Positions 15,622-25,300 of a DNA stretch of 45,451 nt are shown here, piece after piece. This DNA comes from an uncultured Flavobacteriales bacterium (GTDB lineage: Bacteria; Bacteroidota; Bacteroidia; Flavobacteriales_G; Salibacteraceae): assembly GCA_905181855.1 (NCBI GenBank), contig CAJIZE010000010.1, positions 1 to 45,451 of the forward strand. The letters run 5' to 3'. The notes under the pieces are model-generated. The model saw only the letters and a program-made list of their open reading frames with translations, had not been told where the DNA came from and did not search any database. How positions within the stretch are numbered: the first letter of the stretch is position 1; the number at the start of each line of letters is the position of its first letter. Both the position numbers and the translations under genes were made by a program.

Positions 15622-16890
15622 ATGAATATTCTTCTAATTGGCTCGGGAGGCAGAGAGCATGCACTGGCTAAAAAAATGACTGAAAGTGCGCTGTTAAATA
15701 AATTATACATCGCTCCAGGTAATGCCGGTACCGATTCTTGTGGTGAAAACGTCCACTTAAATGTTTCCGATTTTTCGACATTAAAAGCTTTTTTACTTAG
15801 CAAGAAAATAGACCTTGTAGTTGTTGGCCCAGAGGCTCCTTTAGTTGATGGACTAGCCGATAAAATTGATGCTGATTCAAACTTAAACATTTCGGTTATT
15901 GGGCCCAAAAGGAAAGGTGCCCACCTTGAAGGAAGTAAAGAATATGCAAAAGAATTTATGCAAAAGCACAAAATTCCTACCGCAAAATATCAGAGTTTTA
16001 CTATTAATACGATCAAAGAAGGGGAAGCGTTTTTAGATACATTAAAACCTCCCTATGTTTTAAAAGCTGATGGTTTAGCGGCTGGTAAAGGCGTTTTAAT
16101 TCTTGATGATTTAGCAAAAGCAAAAGCTGAACTTAAAGATATGTTTAGTGGTAAGTTTGGAGAAGCTGGAAATACAGTTGTTATTGAGGAGTTTCTGGAT
16201 GGAATAGAACTATCTGTTTTTATTTTAACTGACGGTGAAGGATACATTATATTGCCAGAAGCGAAAGATTATAAACGTATTGGAGAAGGAGACACTGGAT
16301 TAAATACAGGTGGCATGGGTGCTGTATCGCCGGTTGGTTTTGCTCAAGGGGCTTTTCTTAGTAAAGTTGAAGAGCGAATAGTAAAGCCAACTATAAATGG
16401 TTTTAAACAGGACGGGTTTGATTATGTTGGTTTTGTATTTATTGGGTTAATGAGCATTGATGGTAATCCTTTTGTTATAGAATACAATGTTCGAATGGGC
16501 GACCCTGAAGCCGAAGTTGTAATTCCAAGAATAAAATCTGATTTAGTAGATATCTTTAAACAAACGGCAAACAAAAATTTGTCAAATTACAACCTTGAGC
16601 TTGACCCAAGAACAGCGGTAACTGTTATGGCTGTATCGGGTGGTTACCCTGAAGGTTATCAAAAAGGTAAAGAAATAACTGGTTTAAAAGAGGGAGAACA
16701 GGAAACCTTCTTTCATGCCGGAACGACCTTAAAAGACGGGAAAATTATTACTTCAGGAGGGAGGGTTATTTCTTGTACTGCTTTTGGTAATAATGTGAAT
16801 GAAACAAAAACCAAAGCTTTAGCAATGGCAGAACAAATTAAATTTGAAGGTAAATATTACCGAAAAGACATCGGAATGGATCTACTTTAA
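15622..16890 (+). CDS. purD: phosphoribosylamine-glycine ligase (GAR synthetase)
   Basis: It catalyses ATP-dependent ligation of glycine to phosphoribosylamine, step 2 of de novo purine synthesis. The 422-residue length is normal. The N-domain begins MNILLIGSGGREHALAKKM and contains VVGPEAPLVDGLAD. The ATP-grasp domain has LKADGLAAGKGV, GDTGLNTGGMGAVSP and YNVRMGDPEAEVV. The C-terminal domain follows from about residue 325 (AVTVMAVSGGYPEGYQKG). purQ lies 1.2 kb downstream on the same strand, with other genes in between. Confidence 0.97.
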   Translation: MNILLIGSGGREHALAKKMTESALLNKLYIAPGNAGTDSCGENVHLNVSDFSTLKAFLLSKKIDLVVVGPEAPLVDGLADKIDADSNLNISVIGPKRKGAHLEGSKEYAKEFMQKHKIPTAKYQSFTINTIKEGEAFLDTLKPPYVLKADGLAAGKGVLILDDLAKAKAELKDMFSGKFGEAGNTVVIEEFLDGIELSVFILTDGEGYIILPEAKDYKRIGEGDTGLNTGGMGAVSPVGFAQGAFLSKVEERIVKPTINGFKQDGFDYVGFVFIGLMSIDGNPFVIEYNVRMGDPEAEVVIPRIKSDLVDIFKQTANKNLSNYNLELDPRTAVTVMAVSGGYPEGYQKGKEITGLKEGEQETFFHAGTTLKDGKIITSGGRVISCTAFGNNVNETKTKALAMAEQIKFEGKYYRKDIGMDLL

Positions 16891-17064
16891 TGTTCCGTCT
16901 TTAGCCGCTTTTCTGTTGTGTTTAGCCATTTCATTTAACCAATAAAACAACATTACAAAACCAACAATGATTAGTATAACATTTAAATTGTTTCCAAGAA
17001 TTGGTAAAATTTTAAACGTTTCGGTAAAAATATCGCCTAGAGCGTAAATGAAATCAGTGAACAT
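16882..17064 (-). CDS. small DUF6341-like membrane protein
   Basis: The 60-residue product has one clear membrane helix (about residues 26-45, NVILIIVGFVMLFYWLNEM) after an amphipathic N-terminus, and a basic tail. It resembles the short flavobacterial DUF6341 proteins found beside purD and DUF6427 genes; that gene context is reproduced here. Function is unknown. It converges with purD, overlapping it by 9 bases. A TACTTTTG box lies at 17085-17092. Confidence 0.7.
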   Translation of the reverse strand: MFTDFIYALGDIFTETFKILPILGNNLNVILIIVGFVMLFYWLNEMAKHNRKAAKDGTLK

Positions 17065-17084
17065 AATGTTAAATTTTAACGTAC

Positions 17085-17119
17085 CAAAAGTAGTAATTAA
17101 TCTATTACCCCTAGCTTTG
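17085..17119. promoter_or_regulatory. divergent pair of TAnnTTTG boxes
   Basis: TACTTTTG on the minus strand (17085-17092) faces the DUF6341-like gene, and TAGCTTTG on the plus strand (17112-17119) ends 8 bases before the DUF6427-like gene. The two form a compact divergent promoter region. Confidence 0.4.
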
Positions 17120-17127
17120 ATAGTAAT

Positions 17128-18096
17128 ATGATGTTTGGGTTTTTCCGTTCAGGAAGTATAGCCGTAACCTTGGTACTATCAATTTTGTATTTGGTCGTGT
17201 ATTTTTTTTGTCTCTTTGCAGGCCAGGGTGATATTGATGTAATTAATACCAACAGATTAATTTCCATTAATCTACCATGGCTTGTTCAGGTTGTTACAAC
17301 CCCGTTTCTTGTGTTTTTTAGTCTTCTGTTTTTTACTTTTTCCGTGAACAAACATCGGCTGTTGGATACATCGGGAAACCTGCCGCTCTTGTTTAGCTTA
17401 CTTATTCTAACCACGGGTAGTTTTAGTCTTTCAATCAACAAATTCAGCATATTACTACTTGTTTTAACTTTTGCCATTTATGGTATGCTAAGCCTTTCAA
17501 ATCAATCAAAAAAACACAGCCCTATTTTTAACATTAGCATAGTCATCGGAATTGGGTCCTTGTTCTATTTTCCAATTATTATCTTAATTCTTTGGGTTTA
17601 TCACGTTTTATTAGTGTTGCGGAATTTTAAACTTCGCGAATGGATTATGCCTTTTATAGGTGTTGGTTTGCCGTATGTATATTTTTATATTTTTTGGTAT
17701 TTAAAAAATGGTGCTTTCCCCGCTATTAACTATACTCAAATGTTTGGGTTTAACGAGGTTTCCTTAGCGGCCTTACCCTGGTTTAAGCTTGCTTTTACAG
17801 GAGTGTTAATTGTAATTGTTGTGCTCGCATTACCCTCGTACTTTAAATCGATTCAATCGAATAAAATAATGGCTCGCAAGTCGCTTTCATTAATCACGTG
17901 GCTAATCGTTTATGCCGTGTTGGGTGTTGCTTTTTTTAGGGCTTCATTAGATTTTTTCCTTCTCTTAACTCTTTTTCCTGTTTCGCTTTTGCTTAGCTCA
18001 TACTTCGAAAAAATGAAATTGCAAAAATTAGCTTTGCTTATTTCTTTATCGTTGATAATTGCCTATCTAATTCAGCTAACAGCCGGTTTGTTTTAA
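17128..18096 (+). CDS. DUF6427-like polytopic membrane protein
   Basis: The 322-residue product has about ten membrane helices over its whole length, starting with MMFGFFRSGSIAVTLVLSIL. Its opening FFRSG and the spacing of helices resemble the DUF6427 family of Flavobacteriia, which sits near purD and the DUF6341-like gene. No catalytic motif is seen and the function is unknown. ATG codons at 17128 and 17131 are both possible starts. Confidence 0.75.
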   Translation: MMFGFFRSGSIAVTLVLSILYLVVYFFCLFAGQGDIDVINTNRLISINLPWLVQVVTTPFLVFFSLLFFTFSVNKHRLLDTSGNLPLLFSLLILTTGSFSLSINKFSILLLVLTFAIYGMLSLSNQSKKHSPIFNISIVIGIGSLFYFPIIILILWVYHVLLVLRNFKLREWIMPFIGVGLPYVYFYIFWYLKNGAFPAINYTQMFGFNEVSLAALPWFKLAFTGVLIVIVVLALPSYFKSIQSNKIMARKSLSLITWLIVYAVLGVAFFRASLDFFLLLTLFPVSLLLSSYFEKMKLQKLALLISLSLIIAYLIQLTAGLF

Positions 18097-18097
18097 T

Positions 18098-18105
18098 TAA
18101 TTTTG
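18098..18105 (+). promoter_or_regulatory. -7 box TAATTTTG before purQ
   Basis: A perfect TAnnTTTG element 14 bases before the purQ ATG overlaps the very end of the region after the DUF6427-like stop. No -33 element was identified. Confidence 0.35.
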
Positions 18106-18119
18106 CACGAAATCAGTTT

Positions 18120-18812
18120 ATGAAATTTGGTGTTGTAACGTTCCCGGGGTCTAACTGTGACCAAGATATGATTTATGTTCTTGAAACCATTATGGGGTTG
18201 GAAATTGAAAGGCTTTGGCATAAAGAACATAGTATTAAAGGAGCTGATTTTGTCGTTTTACCCGGTGGGTTTTCATACGGCGATTACCTAAGATCAGGAG
18301 CAATAGCTCAGTTCTCTCCAATAATGAACGAAGTTGTAGCTCATGCTAAAAAAGGTGGATATGTAATGGGTATTTGTAATGGTTTTCAAATTTTATGCGA
18401 AAGCGACTTATTACCAGGAACATTAAAGCACAACGATTCACAGTTGTTCGTTTGTAAAAATGTAAATCTGCGAACGGAAACAAACAACGCCCTGGTAACT
18501 AGCGGTATTCCTAAAGGGTCTGTTTTAAACATCCCTGTAGCTCATGCTGAAGGTAACTATTTCAATGCCCCCGATGAGATAAAGAAACTGAATGACAACG
18601 ATCAGGTATTGTTTAGGTATTGCGATGCCAATGGAAACGTAAGCTCAGAAAACAACTTAAATGGGTCAATTGAAAACATTGCTGGCATCACCAACGAAAC
18701 TAGAAACATATTTGGCATGATGCCTCACCCAGAGCGGTCGGCTGATCATAACCTTGGAAATGTTGATGGAAAAAGAATGTTTGACTCTATTCTTAGTTCT
18801 TTGTCTTTTTAA
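18120..18812 (+). CDS. purQ: phosphoribosylformylglycinamidine synthase subunit PurQ
   Basis: This is the glutamine amidotransferase subunit that supplies ammonia to PurL in step 4 of purine synthesis. The 230-residue product has the nucleophile Cys86 (GYVMGICNGFQILCE) and the triad partners His203 and Glu205 (FGMMPHPERS). The N-terminal motif FGVVTFPGSNCDQDM and PGGFSYGDYLRSG are also diagnostic of stand-alone PurQ. It implies the split PurS/PurL/PurQ type of enzyme; purL and purS are not in the window. Confidence 0.96.
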   Translation: MKFGVVTFPGSNCDQDMIYVLETIMGLEIERLWHKEHSIKGADFVVLPGGFSYGDYLRSGAIAQFSPIMNEVVAHAKKGGYVMGICNGFQILCESDLLPGTLKHNDSQLFVCKNVNLRTETNNALVTSGIPKGSVLNIPVAHAEGNYFNAPDEIKKLNDNDQVLFRYCDANGNVSSENNLNGSIENIAGITNETRNIFGMMPHPERSADHNLGNVDGKRMFDSILSSLSF

Positions 18813-18814
18813 GG

Positions 18815-19261
18815 CTATTTTACCTTGGTCCAAACTGCTGTTCTTCCAATAATCGATATTCCAACATAACCTCTAAGCTTTAAGGTGTTTTTGTCTTCTA
18901 ACTCGCCATAACATGAGTAGGTCGATCCTGATTTTGGGTCATAAATTTCACCGTCATCCCATTCATTATCTCCCTCATCCCAAACAAGGTTAGATAAAAT
19001 TTCAAGCCCAACAACTCTTCTTGATTGCAACGATTCATCAGGGTTGTTGTTATCAAGGTTAGGTTTTGAGCCGTCGTCTTCCTCGTCTTTTTTAACCCAG
19101 ATGATTTTTCCAGTAAACTTACTATCTACTTTAGTTATTACAATTTTCGCATCTTCATCTTGGTTTAACCAAGTTCCTAAAATTGCGTCACCTTTTTGGG
19201 CAAATACACCACTTATCGAAAACATCAATAACATTGATACTATGACTAAACTTCTTCTCAT
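18815..19261 (-). CDS. secreted DUF2147 family protein
   Basis: The 148-residue product has a signal peptide (residues 1-21, ending GVFAQ). The DUF2147 beta-rich domain follows, with ILGTWLNQDEDAKIVI, FTGKIIWVKK, DGEIYDPKSGSTYSCYGEL and LKLRGYVGISIIGRTAVWTK. The family has a calycin-like fold of unknown role. The frame converges with purQ two bases apart, leaving no room for a terminator. Confidence 0.88.
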   Translation of the reverse strand: MRRSLVIVSMLLMFSISGVFAQKGDAILGTWLNQDEDAKIVITKVDSKFTGKIIWVKKDEEDDGSKPNLDNNNPDESLQSRRVVGLEILSNLVWDEGDNEWDDGEIYDPKSGSTYSCYGELEDKNTLKLRGYVGISIIGRTAVWTKVK

Positions 19262-19316
19262 TTTCCTGTTAATTTTGAATCACTAAAATAAAATATTTTT
19301 TCAAACGAAAACCGCT

Positions 19317-20285
19317 TTGTTTTATTTCCTTAAACCCTTGATTATTAGTGGCCTAAAAAACCATATTCTACTTCAATTTACAAGATTGATGGTTTGCCTG
19401 ACTCTTATTGTTTCGTGTACAGCCAATAAAACTAACGAGAATAAAAGTTTTGCATACCTAACTCAGGTTAATATTTCGGACTCTAATACAGTTGTTGCTT
19501 TATCTTCTGAATCCATTATAAGTAATAAATCTAACGTTTATAGTTTGTCTAATATTCATAAATTAACGATGGTTTTAGTTCAATCTGACTCTAATCATAA
19601 ACCACTCTTGATTGGGCCAGGCGACAGTCTGATTGTTACGGATAGCACAGTTACAGGAAAGGGTTTCTATAAAAACCGTGTTTTATCTCAAATGACTCGT
19701 TTTATAACTGATGCGACCTCACTTCTAAGGACACGTATTAGCAATTCAAAGAATTACTTTGAAACCAATGATTCATTGCGCCATATATTTAGATCTTCCT
19801 TTTGCGAAAGAACTGTTGATACATCTTTGAACTCATTGCTAGTTTTAGGTGAATCCATTTTCAAGTTAAAGTCAAACCAGTTATTTTTAACGATATGGAA
19901 AAACGACTCAATCGAAAATGTCTATATTTCAAATTACAAAGTGTTCACAAATCAACTAACAACTATTGAAGATTGTTATTTGTGGTTGCCTGACGTTTTT
20001 AACGTTATCAATAACAACCTTATCTGTTTTTCAAGAGTTGACACGCTCTCTACCAAACAACTTGTAACCGCCGTTCTATCGAACATTAATGACCTTAAGC
20101 TTGATGAACGAAGAAGGGATGTTCTTGTTTATCAGGCCTTATTGTTTGGTTTAGCAAGTGACCCTGACTTTAAACTTAAAGATGTTGATCTTTCTCCTGG
20201 GTTTAAGAATGTAGAGTTATATTACTCGTTGGTTAAAGCAGCCATTATGGACAACAAAGTTGAAAAAACACTAAATGAAGTTTAG
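19317..20285 (+). CDS. lipoprotein of unknown function
   Basis: The 322-residue frame has a lipobox-like segment (MVCLTLIVSC), then a soluble domain. The phrase PLLIGPGDSLIVTDSTVTGK recalls the DUF4369-like N-domain of TlpA-type lipoproteins, but there is no thioredoxin CxxC domain. The start is uncertain: TTG at 19317 or 19338 gives a full signal peptide, while the ATG at 19389 gives one that is too short. It overlaps the start of the ClC gene by 11 bases, suggesting coexpression. Confidence 0.65.
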   Translation: MFYFLKPLIISGLKNHILLQFTRLMVCLTLIVSCTANKTNENKSFAYLTQVNISDSNTVVALSSESIISNKSNVYSLSNIHKLTMVLVQSDSNHKPLLIGPGDSLIVTDSTVTGKGFYKNRVLSQMTRFITDATSLLRTRISNSKNYFETNDSLRHIFRSSFCERTVDTSLNSLLVLGESIFKLKSNQLFLTIWKNDSIENVYISNYKVFTNQLTTIEDCYLWLPDVFNVINNNLICFSRVDTLSTKQLVTAVLSNINDLKLDERRRDVLVYQALLFGLASDPDFKLKDVDLSPGFKNVELYYSLVKAAIMDNKVEKTLNEV

Positions 20286-22113
20286 AAAACACCTTATCAT
20301 ACTTTTAAAGTTACTGCGTCCACTAATTCAGAAAAAGCAATACCATAAAGCTTTAAACGCTTTCATCATCTGGCGTTTAAAGAATATTCCTGACAAGGCT
20401 TTCACTCTTTTTTTGTGCTTAGTCGTTGGTGTATTATCTGGCGTATCCGCAGCATTAATTAAAAACTCGGTACACCTTGTAGAGTGGCTATTAACTGCAG
20501 ACATTGCTAAAGATCAAGATAGTATCCTTTTCTTCTTTTTGCCAACAATTGGACTTCTTTTAACTGTATTGGTTATAAAGTTTGTAATTAAACAATCCGT
20601 TGGTCATGGAATTCCTACAACGTTGTATGCTATCTCGAAAGGAAAAGGAATTATTCATTTTAAAAAAATGTTTAGTTCCATTATTACCTCTGCTATTACT
20701 GTTGGTTTTGGAGGAAGCACGGGTCTGGAGGGTCCTACTGTTTCGACAACCGCGGCAATTGGATCAAATTTAGCCCAGTTTTTAAGGGTTAGTCATAAAA
20801 CCCGTAAGTTACTTATCGGTTGTGCTGCAGCAGGTGCTCTCTCAGCTATTTTTAAAGCGCCTATTGCTGCTATAGTTTTCGCTATTGAGGTTATAATGTT
20901 AGACCTCACAACAGCATCATTAATTCCTTTACTGATAGCATCAGCGGGTGCTGCTCTAACTTCCCGGTGGATATTTGGAACAGAGGTCCTTTTTCATTTT
21001 ACTGTAAAAGACCCTTTTATTATTACCGATATACCCTTTTTTATTTTATTGGGAGGAATTACAGGATTAGTTGCCGTTTATTTTACTAAAGTATTCTCCT
21101 TTTCTAGTGCCCTTTTTGATAAACTTAAAAACGTTTGGCTAAAAGTGATTATTGGCGGTGTGTTGTTAGGTGGTTTAATTTATTTACTACCGCCACTTTA
21201 TGGAGAAGGTTACGAAACCATCAATAACCTAATTGAAGGAAACTATGCGAAAACCCTTGACAATAGCTTATTTATTGGGTATCGCGATAATATTCTTGTT
21301 ATTATGTTTTATTTAGTTGCTGTTGTTTTTTTAAAAGCATTTGCAACAAGCCTAACCTTTGGGGCTGGCGGTGTAGGTGGAATTTTTGCACCAACTCTTT
21401 TTATGGGCAGTATTATCGGTTTCGTATATGTGACTGTTTTAAATACCATTGGTTTGGGGACCTTTTCGGTGACGAACTACACTTTAGTGGGTATGGCAGC
21501 TTTGATGGCCGGAAACCTCCAGGCTCCACTTACAGCAATATTTTTAATTGCTGAAATTACAGGAGGGTATAAACTTTTTATTCCCTTGATGATTGTTTCA
21601 TCTATTTCATATTTAACAGTGCGCTTTTTTGTGCCTCATTCCGTTTATACCATGCAGCTTGCAAAACAAGGTGCGTTAATAACCCACCATAAAGATCAAG
21701 CTGTACTGACTTTAATGCAATTAAAAAATGAAATTGAAAACGACTTTATCCCAGTAGATCCATACGCGGATTTAGGCGATTTGGTAAAAGTAATTGCTAA
21801 ATCCAAACGGAATGTTTTTCCTGTCCTTGATGACAATGGATATTTTCTTGGTTCAGTTCAGCTTAATGATGTTCGATTGTTGATGTTTGAAAAAGATCAA
21901 TACCACAAAACACTTATACATGAACTAATGAGTGCGCCAGCTGAAAAAATATCCATCTTAGATAACATGGAAAAAGTTATGGAAAAATTCGAAGCTTCTG
22001 GTGCTTGGAATTTACCAGTTCTTGATGATGAAAAATACGTTGGTTATGTTTCTAAGTCGAAGCTTTTTTCTGCTTATCGAAAGTTATTACGCGACTTCTA
22101 TGAGGAAGACTAG
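20275..22113 (+). CDS. ClC family chloride channel/antiporter with CBS pair
   Basis: The 612-residue product has the ClC membrane core (about residues 40-460). GHGIPTT at 110-116 corresponds to the first selectivity loop. STGLEGPTVS follows, with Glu152 as the gating glutamate, and then GAGGVGGIFAPTLFMGS. A C-terminal CBS-domain pair follows (about 490-600; PVLDDNGYFLGSVQLND, NLPVLDDEKYVGYVS). Retention of the gating Glu is compatible with a Cl-/H+ antiporter, but transport mode cannot be decided here. It shares an 11-base overlap with the upstream lipoprotein. Confidence 0.93.
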   Translation: MKFRKHLIILLKLLRPLIQKKQYHKALNAFIIWRLKNIPDKAFTLFLCLVVGVLSGVSAALIKNSVHLVEWLLTADIAKDQDSILFFFLPTIGLLLTVLVIKFVIKQSVGHGIPTTLYAISKGKGIIHFKKMFSSIITSAITVGFGGSTGLEGPTVSTTAAIGSNLAQFLRVSHKTRKLLIGCAAAGALSAIFKAPIAAIVFAIEVIMLDLTTASLIPLLIASAGAALTSRWIFGTEVLFHFTVKDPFIITDIPFFILLGGITGLVAVYFTKVFSFSSALFDKLKNVWLKVIIGGVLLGGLIYLLPPLYGEGYETINNLIEGNYAKTLDNSLFIGYRDNILVIMFYLVAVVFLKAFATSLTFGAGGVGGIFAPTLFMGSIIGFVYVTVLNTIGLGTFSVTNYTLVGMAALMAGNLQAPLTAIFLIAEITGGYKLFIPLMIVSSISYLTVRFFVPHSVYTMQLAKQGALITHHKDQAVLTLMQLKNEIENDFIPVDPYADLGDLVKVIAKSKRNVFPVLDDNGYFLGSVQLNDVRLLMFEKDQYHKTLIHELMSAPAEKISILDNMEKVMEKFEASGAWNLPVLDDEKYVGYVSKSKLFSAYRKLLRDFYEED

Positions 22114-22280
22114 AGGTTCTTTTCTTCTCAAGATTAACCTCTACCCTGCATTGCTGTTCGTTGTTTGATTTGTTTCTTATAGAATATATTAGTCCGGTTG
22201 ATTAAGGTCGTCTAGTTGATTGTGCTGCCTCAGTTAGTTTCTTCTTGTATACTTATCATTAGCAAAAAGTATTAAGCAAA

Positions 22281-22310
22281 AAAAAGGCGGCTCAAATGAG
22301 CCGCCTTTTT
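22281..22310. terminator. bidirectional rho-independent terminator
   Basis: Perfect 13-bp arms AAAAAGGCGGCTC / GAGCCGCCTTTTT surround the loop AAAT. It lies between the convergent ClC and T9SS cargo genes and has a U-run in both directions. Confidence 0.95.
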
Positions 22311-22331
22311 AATTATTTAAAATTATACTGA

Positions 22332-25300
22332 TTACTTAATAATCAATTTAATTGTTTCTCCTATTTCAGTTTTAACAAGGTAAATGCCTGCTTCAAAACC
22401 TTTAGCATCAATAGTTTTTACGTTAGAGGCTTTTACAACCTCTTGGCCTAATAGGTCATAAACTACATAACTAGAAATTTTGTTTAATGTAATAACATTG
22501 TTTCCTGATGGGTTAGGGTATAAAGTTAAAGGACTGTTAGTGATAACTTCACTAACACCAACTGCGGTTGCAAACTGAACTGGACCAACATAGGCACTGT
22601 TTCCTAAGAAAGAGCCACATGAGTCCTGAACATAAACCTCATAGCTAGTAGATGGAGTTAAACCATTCAATACAAAACTATTTGAGGTTAAACCTGGCAA
22701 TTTGTAACCTTGACTAAGAATAAAACCAGCTTCTCCCCATACTACATTAAATACGGCATTTGGATTTGAAGATGTCCAAGAAATGGTTCCTGAGAAACCT
22801 GAAGTTGTATCAACTTGAAGCCCTGTTGGAGCTGGACAAGGATCAACTGTTTCAAAGTCTGCAGTATATCTTGGGAAAATCTGATAGCCTCCATCATAAG
22901 GAGCAGAACCATCAAATTGTCCACCAACACCGGTTATGTTTAAGAAACCTGTAGGAGCAGCCGTTAAAGTGTCTTGAATCAAGGCATCTTTATCAATTCT
23001 AACAATCATAGTATCAAGGTTAGCGTTAACCACTTGTAGGTTTTCGTTAAACCCTGGAGCTGGCCATAGTGTTGCATCAACTATTTTAACTTTTTCTATT
23101 TTGATAAACTCACTGTCTGTACCTTCATCAAGAACTGTAGTAACCATTGGAGAGCCAATTGAATTACCTGAAGAAATAACAACAATTGAATCTACTACAA
23201 GTTCTGTTAAACCATTGTAGAAAGCAATTTCTCCAACAACCCTTAACTGATCTCCTTTTGTAACTACATAGTTATCGATATCATTAAAGTTAAAAACGTT
23301 TACTCCACCTGTAGCATCTTGCATGTAAAAACTTAAACCGTTATTACCTTGGTAATTTGGTGTAAATACAACTCCTTGTAATTTACAGTACACTGTTAAT
23401 GAATCAGGTTCACCGTTTGCATCAACAGTAGTTACAGTTGCAATATCGTACATAGGAATAAAAGGAGTTGAATGCATGTAAGTATAAGGACCAACATATG
23501 AGCTAGTACCCACCGAACCACAATCATCTTGAATATAGAAATCATAAGACATGCCTACGGTTAAACCTGTTACTGAAACTGGATTAGTAGTAACACCATT
23601 AACCATCGTTCCTGAACCTTGAGTAAAACCTACCATTCCCCATTCGATGTTCCACATTGAAGCGCCACCTGCGGTCCAACCTAAATCAGCTGTAACCGCA
23701 TCAACATACATTGCTGTAATACCTGAAGAAGGTGCACATGAAGCAGAACCTGTAACCATAAAGTCAGTATATAAACTTGGCATTATTTGATAAGCACCAA
23801 AAGAGTATGTTCCGTTACCAACAATAGAGAAAGTATCACCTGGTGCAACTGTTAAGCTATCAAAAATGTGAGAATCAGAATCAACACGTACAATAATTGT
23901 ATCTCCTGCTGGGGTAACAACATCTAAATTAACGGACCCTGAAGTTGTAACTGGCCATTGAGATGGATTTGCAAGATAAAGACCTGTCATTGAAATTAAA
24001 TCTCCTTCGGTATTCTCACCAATAGTTGTTACTATAGCTGGCGTTGGTCTTGGGTTTCCTGTTGATAAAGTTGTGGCTGAATCAAGTACAAGCTCAGTTA
24101 AACCAAAATACTCAACAACCTCACCAACCAATCTAACTTCATCGCCAATAGTTGCTTGGAATGTTCCAATATCAGAACTTCTATAAACATACATGCCTCC
24201 TGTTGAGTCTTGAACAAAAATGTTATATCCTGTGTTCCCATCAAAATCAATTGAAGTAACGATTCCTTGAATTTTACAATAAACACCTAAAGAATCTAAG
24301 GATCCGGCGGTTACGTTAGTCAACAGATCAATATTTCTAATAGGAATAGCAGGAGGCGAGTTGTGCATGAAATTATACATTACATAGACACTTGTGCCTA
24401 AAACACCACAATCAGTTTGAATGTAAACATCGTAAGAAGAACCTAAAGCTAAACCTGAAAGGTTTAAGGCGCCTGAGGCTTGATTAAAGCCAGTAATCAT
24501 TGTGCCAGAACCTTGAGTGAAACCTGCCGTTCCCCATTCGATATTGAAAGTAGAAGAACCTGACATCCACATAATGTCTGCTTCTGTTGCAGAAACATAC
24601 ATGCTTGTTATGCCTGAAGCTGGAGCGCAAGAGGGAGGGGTCATTGTGGTTGTAGAGATTGAAGGAACCATGCCGCCTGTTTTGTAATCGATATCTGTAC
24701 CCATGTTTGAGTAAGGAAAGACTTTAAAAGCATAATTTGTGTTTGCTAACATTCCCGTGAACATATGCATGTTGGTGTCGTTAATGTGAGTTGCGTTAAA
24801 AGCAACTAAACCATCACTCCAATCTGAATCGTCAGCAACAGGAGTCATGTCAACCGGCATATTTAATGTTGTACTGCCTTGGGCACCAACAATTAAGTAT
24901 CCCATTGGAGCTTGTGCTCCACCAGAAGTATCTGAATCAATCCAAGTTAAATTTACCGAAGTAATAGAAGCTATTGCTGACAACATTGTAACATGATTTG
25001 TTGGTTCAGGTAAAAGGGTTGTTGTTGTAAAAGTATAAGGACCAACCCAGTTGCTGTAAGAACTCGTTGATGTACAATAATCTCTTACATAAAAATCGTA
25101 GCTAGTTCCTTGTGCTAAACTTGATAACATTAAAGTACCTGAAGCTTGAGTAAAACCAGTAATCATTGTTCCTGAACCTTGAGTAAAACCATTCATTCCC
25201 CATTCGATATCAGACATCATGTTACCTGAGCCCATGTTCCACATTAAAGATGCAGAAGCTGACATGGTTGTAGCGCTTAGCGCACTAGGATCGTTACATG